6,518 nt of DNA from CAZVCJ01 sp964625745 (lineage in GTDB: Bacteria > Chloroflexota > Anaerolineae > VGOG01). Below are positions 1 to 5,495 of the stretch, one piece after another. Under the pieces are notes generated by a model that was given only the letters and a program-made list of their open reading frames with translations, searched no databases and was not told the DNA's origin. The stretch covers positions 1 to 6,518 of the forward strand of contig CAZVCJ010000209.1 of the NCBI GenBank assembly GCA_964625745.1. Direction: 5' to 3'. Position numbers and translations under genes: made by a program. Every line of letters begins with the position of its first letter. The first letter of the stretch is position 1.

Positions 1-63
1 ACCAGTATACGTTAAATCATGAACCTGTCAAACCCAACTTAGCGGAAAGTAGGGAGCAGAAAA

Positions 64-78
64 GACTTCCGAAGTCTG
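64..78. repeat. 15-bp near-palindrome, copy 1
   Basis: AGACTTCCGAAGTCT has perfect 7-bp arms (AGACTTC and GAAGTCT) around a single central C. The exact reverse complement occurs again at 149-163, so the two copies form an inverted pair in the leader of the first gene. It could be an operator half-pair, two short hairpins in the 5' leader, or a genome-wide interspersed palindrome. The sequence shows only the symmetry; the role is inferred. Confidence 0.6.
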
Positions 79-148
79 CCGCAGTGAGACTGATCGGCCC
101 CAAGATAGTTTCTGTAAGTGGGTGAGCAGACCGTCCAAAGCAGCTCAG

Positions 149-163
149 AGACTTCGGAAGTCT
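149..163. repeat. 15-bp near-palindrome, copy 2
   Basis: AGACTTCGGAAGTCT has the same 7-bp arms around a central G and is the exact reverse complement of the copy at 64-78. The centres of the two copies lie 85 bp apart. This copy ends 14 bases before the Shine-Dalgarno AAGGAG (178-183) of the HTH/ferredoxin gene. A bound regulator or an RNA hairpin here could influence expression of that gene, but this is inference. Confidence 0.6.
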
Positions 164-191
164 ACAACGGAAAAGAAAAGGAGAACGAGCA

Positions 192-1298
192 ATGACTGAG
201 GACATCTATCGTAAACTGGCCCGACGACTGGACGCCATCCCCAATGGCTTCCCCGCCACTGAGAGTGGCATAGAGCTGCGGCTGCTGGCCAAGATCTTCA
301 CGCCAGAGGAAGCGGCGCTGGCCAGCGTGATGCGCCTGACCCGCGAGCCAGCCGTCGTCATAGCCGCCCGCGCCGGCGCGGATCCCGACGCGACCTACCG
401 CACGCTCAAGGGGATGGCCCGCAAGGGCCAGATTCGCATCAAGAAAGGTGAGGGCCAACTCCTCTTTGGATTGATGCCTTTTGCCGTCGGCTTCTACGAG
501 GAGCAGTTGCCTCGCCTGGACGAAGAACTGGCCACGCTGTTCGAGCAATACCTCCAGGAGACGCAGGGCGGCAGCATCGTCCGCGAAGCGCCCGCCGTCC
601 ACCGCGTCATTCCCGTCGGGGAAGCAATTCCCGTGGATCTGGAGATTTTCCCCTACGAGCGCGCCACCGAACTGCTGGAAAGCGCCAAATCGTGGGGCGT
701 GCGCAACTGTATCTGCCGCGTCCAACAGAAACTGGTCGGCAAGGGGTGCGACCGCCCGATCGAGAACTGCCTGGTCTTCGCGCCGGTCGAGGGTGTTTTC
801 GACCACAGCCAGGTAGACCGCGCCATCACCAAAGAGGAGGCGCTGCAAATTCTGCGCGAGGCCGAGGAGGCCGGGTTGGTGCACTCCACCGGCAACTACC
901 GCGGCGGGCACAGTTACGTCTGCAACTGCTGTACCTGCTGCTGTGGGATACTGCGCAGCGTGGCCGAGTTCGGCGTCCCCACCACCGCTGTGCGCTCCGA
1001 CTTCCACGCCGTCGTGGATGCCGAGGTGTGCTCCGGCTGCGGCGATTGCCTCGAGCGCTGTCAGTTCGGGGCCCTCTCCCTGCCGGATGACGTTCCCTCG
1101 ACAGGCTCAGGACAATGCTGTGTGGTGGACTACTCTCGCTGCGTGGGCTGCGGGCTGTGCGCCACGGTTTGCCCCACCGACGCGCTGTATCTGGAGCGAC
1201 GGCCTGAGGGGGAAGTCCCCCTGCCGCCGGCCGACATCAAAGAGTGGATGGTGCAACGCGCCCAGGAGCGTGGCATCTCGATAGCGGACGTTTTGTAA
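192..1298 (+). CDS. winged-helix-like / cysteine-rich / 2x[4Fe-4S] ferredoxin-domain protein
   Basis: A 368-residue protein, probably cytoplasmic (no signal peptide or membrane span), starting at ATG 192 after AAGGAG with 8 bases of spacing. Residues about 20-90 resemble a winged-helix DNA-binding or interaction domain. A central region carries unusual cysteines: C173, C175, C186, C193 and the cluster CNCCTCCCG at 244-252. The C-terminus has two bacterial ferredoxin [4Fe-4S] motifs: CxxCxxCxxxC at 280-290 and again at 317-327, the latter followed by Pro. This matches a known but functionally vague family of 4Fe-4S dicluster proteins whose central part reads CICR...GKGC...CNCCxCCCG. Electron transfer or redox/iron sensing coupled to regulation is inferred. 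A seven-residue PSTGSGQ segment (302-308) between the two cluster motifs looks like an inserted repeat. It is the first gene of a probable operon; 27 bases separate it from the RAM gene. Confidence 0.85.
   Translation: MTEDIYRKLARRLDAIPNGFPATESGIELRLLAKIFTPEEAALASVMRLTREPAVVIAARAGADPDATYRTLKGMARKGQIRIKKGEGQLLFGLMPFAVGFYEEQLPRLDEELATLFEQYLQETQGGSIVREAPAVHRVIPVGEAIPVDLEIFPYERATELLESAKSWGVRNCICRVQQKLVGKGCDRPIENCLVFAPVEGVFDHSQVDRAITKEEALQILREAEEAGLVHSTGNYRGGHSYVCNCCTCCCGILRSVAEFGVPTTAVRSDFHAVVDAEVCSGCGDCLERCQFGALSLPDDVPSTGSGQCCVVDYSRCVGCGLCATVCPTDALYLERRPEGEVPLPPADIKEWMVQRAQERGISIADVL
1092..1118. repeat. in-frame interspersed repeat inside the ferredoxin domain
   Basis: The core CTCGACAGGCTCAGG lies in a 27-base stretch read in frame as V-PSTGSGQ-C (residues 301-309). 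It falls exactly in the linker between the two [4Fe-4S] motifs. Without it the linker would have a usual length, and the segment differs in character from the flanking protein. I recall near-identical short repeats (CCTTCGACAGGCTCAGG type) scattered through several bacterial genomes, including Anaerolineae. Only one copy is visible here, so its repeat status rests on that recollection. Confidence 0.5.
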
Positions 1299-1325
1299 AC
1301 GAAAGAAAGAAGAAGGAGGAAAACA

Positions 1326-1556
1326 ATGAGTGTCAAAGCCTACATTTTGGCAAACGTGGAGGTTGGCATGGGCGAGGAGGTGTTCGAGGCCCTATCAACC
1401 ATCGAGGGGATCACGAGCGTTCACAACGTCACGGGGCCTTACGACGTGATCGCCCAGGTCGAAGTCCCAGATACCGCTGCATTGGGGGAGTTGGTGGTCA
1501 GTGAGATTCAACTGATAGACGGCATTGGCTACACTCTCACTTGCGTGGTGATGTGA
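1326..1556 (+). CDS. stand-alone Lrp/AsnC-type RAM (ligand-binding) domain protein
   Basis: A 76-residue protein consisting only of the C-terminal effector-binding domain of Lrp/AsnC regulators (RAM, a beta-alpha-beta-beta-alpha-beta fold). The pattern is typical: a first strand AYILANVEVG (5-14), a helix EEVFEALSTI, then GITSVHNVTGPYDVIAQVEV with the TGPYD turn at 36-40, and a last strand YTLTCVVM. No helix-turn-helix is present, so it cannot bind DNA alone. In the family, RAM domains form dimers or higher oligomers and bind amino acids at the subunit interface. The start at ATG 1326 is supported by a strong AAGGAGG (1313-1319) with 6 bases of spacing. The upstream HTH/4Fe-4S protein or the downstream dehydratase are candidate partners (inference). 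The next gene overlaps its stop by 4 bp. Confidence 0.9.
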   Translation: MSVKAYILANVEVGMGEEVFEALSTIEGITSVHNVTGPYDVIAQVEVPDTAALGELVVSEIQLIDGIGYTLTCVVM

Positions 1557-2356
1557 ACTATCTAACAGCAAAGGGCAACCGCTGGGATCAGGCCTCGTCC
1601 CGCCCGCTCACGATCGCCCTTTCCGCCAGGTGGCACACCTACCCGGACCGGTTCCGTTGGATCGCGGAACACGGGTTTGCGCTGGAGTACACGCCTGATC
1701 CTGAGGCATTCGACTTGCTTCCCAGGCACGTGGACCAGTTCCTCAACGCAGGCATACCCGTGCGCTACCACGGCTTCTTTCCGGACCGTGAAATCGGGCA
1801 CCCGGACCCCGCCATGGCCGAGCGCGCCGTGCGCCTTCACGCGGCGGTGCTAGAAGCCATGCATGGCCGGGGGGAACAGGTGATCACCTTCCACGTCGGT
1901 ATCCACTGGAAAGCTCCGATCGTCCCCGTCAGGGTTGTGGAGAACCTTGCCAGGCTGGTGGAGCGTGCGCGTGGCCTGGGCATCACTGTTTGTCTGGAAA
2001 ACCTGCGTCGAGGCCCCACCAGTCACCCCGAGAACGTTGCCGCGTGGGCCCAGTCATCTGGAGCGATGATCACTTTGGACGTAGGCCATGCGGTTTCGTG
2101 CCAGCGTGTCCAGAGTGGTGAGCTAACCGCCCTCGATTTCGTGGAGATGGTCGCCGACCGGATCTACGAGGTGCACATGTATGGGCGAGAAACTGACCGG
2201 CATCATCCTCCCCAGGACATGACCATCCTGGGGCCAATCGTTGACCGCTTGCTGGCTACCCAGTGCACCTGGTGGACGATTGAGCTGGATGATTATGCCG
2301 AGGCCCTGGCTACCAGGACCCTGCTGCTCGATTACTTGGATGGCCGATCACGATGA
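1553..2356 (+). CDS. sugar phosphate isomerase/epimerase-like TIM-barrel protein
   Basis: A 267-residue protein of the xylose isomerase-like / AP endonuclease family 2 TIM-barrel fold. Candidate divalent-metal and catalytic residues sit at the ends of successive strands: H114 (TFHVGIHW), E149 (VCLENL), D176 and H179 (LDVGH), H208 (YEVHMYG), H217/H218 and E244 (TIELDD). This E...DxxH...H...E order is characteristic of the family, which isomerises or epimerises keto-sugars, inositols or sugar phosphates. The substrate cannot be told from sequence. I chose GTG 1553 because it overlaps the RAM stop as GTGA, a usual translational-coupling arrangement. TTG 1541 would add four residues, and neither start has a clear Shine-Dalgarno. 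The gene ends 67 bases before the dehydratase start. Confidence 0.8.
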   Translation: MNYLTAKGNRWDQASSRPLTIALSARWHTYPDRFRWIAEHGFALEYTPDPEAFDLLPRHVDQFLNAGIPVRYHGFFPDREIGHPDPAMAERAVRLHAAVLEAMHGRGEQVITFHVGIHWKAPIVPVRVVENLARLVERARGLGITVCLENLRRGPTSHPENVAAWAQSSGAMITLDVGHAVSCQRVQSGELTALDFVEMVADRIYEVHMYGRETDRHHPPQDMTILGPIVDRLLATQCTWWTIELDDYAEALATRTLLLDYLDGRSR

Positions 2357-2423
2357 AAGTGCGTATGCTGATGGCGCATGGGCCGACGGGCGACAGCCTG
2401 GACGATGTGAAGAAGAGGAGACC

Positions 2424-3380
2424 GTGTATCAACGACCAACCTTTCAGGATGTCTTGAAAGCCAAAGCCGTCATTGCCAGCTATCTATCCCGCACGCCGCT
2501 GTACTGCTACTCCTCTCTGTGCCAACTGTTGGACTGCGAGGTCTACGTCAAGCACGAAAACCATCAACCGGTGGGAGCCTTCAAGGTGCGCGGCGGCATC
2601 AACCTGGTGTCGCAACTCTCGGACGACGAGCGACGGCGAGGGGTCATCGCCGCCTCGACCGGCAACCACGGCCAGTCGGTGGCCTACGCCGCCCGGCTCT
2701 TTGGAGTCGAGGCCACCATCGTCGTGCCGGAGGGCGCTAATCCCGGCAAGGTGGAGGCCATGCGCGGCCTGGGGGCGCACGTCTTATTCCACGGGCAGGA
2801 CTTCGACCAGGCCCGCGAGCGCTGCGAGGCTCTGGCTGCCGAACGGGGCTATCGCTACGTCCACTCCGGCGACGAGCCGCTGCTCATCGCCGGGGTGGGC
2901 ACCGGGACCCTGGAGATCCTGGAGGATCAGCCGGACATTGAGATCATCATCGTGCCCATCGGCGGGGGCAGCGGGGCAGCGGGAGCCTGCATCGCGGCCA
3001 AGGCCATAAGTCCGGCTATTCAGGTCATCGGAGTGCAGTCGGAGCAGGCTCCAGCGGCCTACCGCTCGTGGAAAGAGCGGCAGTTGGTGGAGGACAAGAT
3101 GGAGACGACGGCCGAGGGGCTGGCCACGCGCACCGCTTTCGCTTTGCCGCAGAGCATCCTCTGGGACCTGCTGGACGACTTCGTCCTGGTGAGCGAGGAG
3201 GAGATCTACCGGGCCATCGTCCTCTATCTGGAGAAGACGCACAACCTGGCGGAGGGGGCCGGAGCGGCGCCCCTGGCGGCGGCGGTGAAGATGCAGGAGC
3301 GGCTTCAGGGGCGCAAGGTGGCTCTTGTGCTCAGTGGGGGGAACCTGAGCCTGGCGCAACTGAGAGTGGCTTTATCTTAG
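2424..3380 (+). CDS. PLP-dependent threonine/serine dehydratase (ammonia-lyase), no ACT domain
   Basis: A 318-residue fold-type II PLP enzyme that probably deaminates L-threonine to 2-oxobutanoate and/or L-serine to pyruvate. The Schiff-base lysine is K54 in the motif GAFKVRGG (51-58). The substrate loop STGNHGQS is at 78-85, the phosphate-binding glycine loop GGGSGAAG at 180-187, and the cofactor-contacting SGGN motif near the C-terminus. The length equals the catalytic domain alone: the C-terminal ACT-type domain of biosynthetic IlvA is absent, so isoleucine inhibition through that domain is not expected. Related activities such as threo-3-hydroxyaspartate ammonia-lyase cannot be excluded. 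The start at GTG 2424 fits family N-termini and follows AGGAG (2416-2420), but the 3-base spacing is short. In-frame ATG 2340 would add 28 unconvincing residues and overlap the epimerase gene. Probable last gene of the operon. Confidence 0.9.
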   Translation: MYQRPTFQDVLKAKAVIASYLSRTPLYCYSSLCQLLDCEVYVKHENHQPVGAFKVRGGINLVSQLSDDERRRGVIAASTGNHGQSVAYAARLFGVEATIVVPEGANPGKVEAMRGLGAHVLFHGQDFDQARERCEALAAERGYRYVHSGDEPLLIAGVGTGTLEILEDQPDIEIIIVPIGGGSGAAGACIAAKAISPAIQVIGVQSEQAPAAYRSWKERQLVEDKMETTAEGLATRTAFALPQSILWDLLDDFVLVSEEEIYRAIVLYLEKTHNLAEGAGAAPLAAAVKMQERLQGRKVALVLSGGNLSLAQLRVALS

Positions 3381-3403
3381 CTGCGGGGCAGTTACACAAA
3401 TGC

Positions 3404-3432
3404 TTGCCTTCCCTCTGGTTTTGTGATATACT
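3404..3432 (+). promoter_or_regulatory. sigma70-type promoter of the toxin-antitoxin pair
   Basis: A -35 element TTGCCT (3404-3409) is separated by exactly 17 bases from a -10 element TATACT (3427-3432). TG at 3424-3425 with one base before the hexamer makes an extended -10. Transcription would start near 3439, giving a leader of about 33 bases before ATG 3472. It lies in the 91-bp gap after the dehydratase, and is the best promoter match in the window. Confidence 0.7.
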
Positions 3433-3471
3433 ACGATTAGTTCAGAACCTGGTGTGGGGAGGAGCGAGGTC

Positions 3472-3876
3472 ATGGAAACCGTACTGACAGATACAAATAT
3501 GACTCTTGAGGAATTGATCAGGCGAGTCAGGCAATCGGCCAGGCCGATCTATGTTGGCACCGATGGAGAGATAGACATCGTCGTCAGATCAGTCAAGAGG
3601 ACTCTTGAGCCTGAGCAGGCGGCTGCGGTAGACACTCTGAGCAACCTTTTCCACAAGCTGCAAGTCTATGAGGTCAGGTACCGGATGGATTCGGAAGTGT
3701 TCTTCTATAAATATGAGAATGCGTTACTAGATGAATCTCCTGATTTCATCTCCTGGTGGATTAGCTACTTCGCCTTCGCTGGGGCTCTCATGCGCTACAA
3801 TCTGACGCGGAGTGATGTAGAATGCCAGTTGATGGCAGGATCAGAGCGTACTATTGGAGCCTACGCACCTTCCTAG
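3472..3876 (+). CDS. probable antitoxin partner of TumE-family toxin
   Basis: A 134-residue protein encoded directly upstream of, and overlapping, a DUF6516/TumE gene. The N-terminus (TLEELIRRVRQSARPIYV, 11-28, followed by GTDGEIDIVV) faintly resembles the start of Phd/YefM-like antitoxins. The stretch RYRMDSEVFFYKYENALLDE (69-88), with the following DFISW and aromatic helix (91-107), resembles a divergent form of the YGMSSEEFYRRF...DFFEW motif seen in small proteins encoded next to TumE genes. I judge it the antitoxin by position and by these resemblances, not by an assigned family. ATG 3472 is preferred over GTG 3454 because GGGGAGGAG (3457-3465) lies 6 bases ahead of it. Its last 18 codons or so overlap the next gene in another frame. 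The region looks more AT-rich than its neighbours. Confidence 0.6.
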   Translation: METVLTDTNMTLEELIRRVRQSARPIYVGTDGEIDIVVRSVKRTLEPEQAAAVDTLSNLFHKLQVYEVRYRMDSEVFFYKYENALLDESPDFISWWISYFAFAGALMRYNLTRSDVECQLMAGSERTIGAYAPS

Positions 3877-4259
3877 AAGAGAAGGCTGCGATTCTGAACC
3901 CGGAGCATCCTGACTGTCGCTTTCCTGAAGATGACAACCAGGTCTACTACACGCATTACTTGGAAGGGTGTCTGGTGTTCATAGATGGCTCGCGACTCCG
4001 CTTTGAACTCGCACTGGGTTTTGATGAGGTCTACAATGTTGTCGAGAAACGGTACTTCTATGGCTATTTCAACCCCTCAGGAGTACGCCGTTTTCAGTAT
4101 GACAATTCCCCTCATCATCCGCATTTGTCTACTTTCCCCCACCACCTTCATAAAGGCCCTGTGCCCAAGAAAGGCAAAGATATAGCGCTGGACTGCGATC
4201 TGACAGAGGTGAGTTTCTTTGCTGTTGTGTCCAAGATCGAGGAACTGCTCACCCGGTAG
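3822..4259 (+). CDS. DUF6516 / TumE-type toxin-antitoxin family protein
   Basis: A 145-residue protein with the hallmark of the DUF6516 (TumE) family: strands GCLVFIDGSRLRFELAL (49-65), then KRYFYGYF, then RRFQYDNSPHHPHLSTFPHH (89-108) ending LHKG. The conserved Tyr-Asp-Asn, paired histidines and Phe-Pro-His-His are likely functional. The family is annotated as the toxin of a type II-like toxin-antitoxin pair; its molecular target is not something I can state. ATG 3822 is the first possible start, since an in-frame stop lies at 3813-3815. CGGAG (3808-3812) precedes it with 9 bases of spacing. The start lies 55 bp inside the upstream gene, consistent with translational coupling. The gene carries the AT-richer composition of its partner. 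Confidence 0.8.
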   Translation: MPVDGRIRAYYWSLRTFLEEKAAILNPEHPDCRFPEDDNQVYYTHYLEGCLVFIDGSRLRFELALGFDEVYNVVEKRYFYGYFNPSGVRRFQYDNSPHHPHLSTFPHHLHKGPVPKKGKDIALDCDLTEVSFFAVVSKIEELLTR

Positions 4260-4301
4260 CCATTGGCTACGAATCGAGATCATCTATGTGGAGTCCATGC
4301 C

Positions 4302-5495
4302 ATGCCTACTTGCCGCTACTGTCGCGAATTTCATCACCACGACCCAACTTATCCACGGCGCCGCGCCCACCACAATCTGGATACCGACTACCCCCGCTGC
4401 CATCGCCATTGGCGCTACGTCTGCGATCTCTGTGGCCAGCCTTCTCACTTCAACGGCCTGACCTGGTGTCCGGAGGCCGGGAAGTTCACCTGCCTGCACT
4501 GCGCCACTGGTTATCGTCAGGTCAACGAGCCTTTCTGGGGCTGGGACTACTATTGGGACATCGCCTGCCCCCACTGCGGGTCCAGTCACCCGACCCTGGA
4601 CCGTTTGGAATTTGAGGGCTGCCATCCCTGGCAGGTCCTCGCTGCGGCCGAACGGCGACGCCTGGGTCTGAGCCAGGAGATCGACTTTCGAGGCGTCTTC
4701 TGGTCTGAGCACTGCCCCTTCGACGAGGGAACTCCCGACGACGAAACCATCGCTGCCCAGTGGAGTGCCATGGCCGCGAACTGGGATGCCCGCTACAGTG
4801 AGGAGGGCGACACGTCGCGGGTGCATCTCCTCAACTCCGCGCTGCTGGGCATCCTGGGCGACGTGGCGGGCAAGCGTATCCTGGATGCCGGCTGCGGCAA
4901 CGGCTATCTATGCCGCATGTTGGCCCGCCGAGGGGCGGAGATGGTGGGAGTGGACCTGGCCCCCGGCTGGATCGAGATGGCCCAAAACCGGGAGCCGGAG
5001 CTAGGCGTCGTCTACCACACAGGCAGCATCGCTCACCCGCCCTTCCTGGCCGATGGCTCTTTCGAAGCAGTAGTCTCCGTTTGTGTCTTGATGGACACCC
5101 GAGACTACGAGGAGGCCCTGGGGGAGATGCATCGGGTGCTGGCACCTGGAGGTATCCTGGCCATAGCCATCATGCACCCCTGCTTTGCCACACCGCTTGG
5201 CGGTGGTTGGGAGCGCCACCCCGTGGACAGCACCCGCCCGGAGGATCGCTGGCACTGGCGGGTGAAAGACTACTTCCAGCACACCTGGGAAAGCTGGCAT
5301 TGGGAGCCTGTGGGCACGGCTACGGGCTTCCATCGCCCACTGTCGGACTACATGCAGACGCTCCTGGGCCTGGGTTTTCGCCTGACCCATTTCATCGAGC
5401 CTGCCCCGTCACCAGGGCTGGTTGCGGCTGATCCCGCAGCCTGGGCACCCGACGCCCGCATCCCGCTCTTCCTGGTTATCGGAGCGATCAAATGA
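4302..5495 (+). CDS. class I SAM-dependent methyltransferase with N-terminal Cys/His-rich (zinc-ribbon-like) module
   Basis: A 397-residue protein. Residues 1-95 hold CxxC pairs C4/C7, C41/C44, C64/C67 and C89/C92, plus C33, C56 and many histidines, suggesting two or more zinc sites. Residues about 150-300 are a Rossmann-like methyltransferase (Methyltransf_11 type): motif I DAGCGNGYL (195-203), the acidic motif II residue D218 in VGVDLAP, and a post-I region with HRVLAPGGILAIAI. The C-terminal RIPLFLVIGAIK strand is typical of small-molecule methyltransferases. The substrate is unknown: the zinc module could bind nucleic acid or protein, or be structural. ATG 4302 is preferred because GGAG (4290-4293) is 8 bases upstream; TTG 4263 would add 13 residues and has no such site. 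The stop overlaps the ABC transporter start (ATGA), so the two are probably co-translated. Confidence 0.85.
   Translation: MPTCRYCREFHHHDPTYPRRRAHHNLDTDYPRCHRHWRYVCDLCGQPSHFNGLTWCPEAGKFTCLHCATGYRQVNEPFWGWDYYWDIACPHCGSSHPTLDRLEFEGCHPWQVLAAAERRRLGLSQEIDFRGVFWSEHCPFDEGTPDDETIAAQWSAMAANWDARYSEEGDTSRVHLLNSALLGILGDVAGKRILDAGCGNGYLCRMLARRGAEMVGVDLAPGWIEMAQNREPELGVVYHTGSIAHPPFLADGSFEAVVSVCVLMDTRDYEEALGEMHRVLAPGGILAIAIMHPCFATPLGGGWERHPVDSTRPEDRWHWRVKDYFQHTWESWHWEPVGTATGFHRPLSDYMQTLLGLGFRLTHFIEPAPSPGLVAADPAAWAPDARIPLFLVIGAIK

Noticed and set aside
3..125. Open + frame without a start codon at the window's left edge, possible tail of an upstream gene
   Set aside because: About 40 codons, no recognisable domain, and it runs through the palindromic repeat. 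More likely non-coding leader.
162..1007. Long minus-strand open frame of 281 codons opposite the HTH/ferredoxin gene
   Set aside because: It is antisense to a gene with clear cluster motifs, has a low-complexity Ala/Gly/Leu-rich translation and matches no family I know. A shadow of GC-rich codon bias explains it.
2241..2423. N-terminal extension of the dehydratase to an earlier start
   Set aside because: It would overlap the epimerase gene deeply and add residues without family resemblance. Dehydratase N-termini fit GTG 2424.
2784..3359. Minus-strand open frame of 191 codons opposite the dehydratase
   Set aside because: The + strand carries all dehydratase motifs; the antisense translation has no recognisable domain.
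3381..3392. CTGC-GGG-GCAG mini-hairpin after the dehydratase stop
   Set aside because: A 4-bp stem without a T-tract is too weak to call a terminator.
4256..4270. Hairpin GTAGCC-ATT-GGCTAC after the toxin stop, considered as a terminator
   Set aside because: The 6-bp stem is perfect but no T-run follows, so an intrinsic terminator is not supported. It may be chance or a minor mRNA structure.
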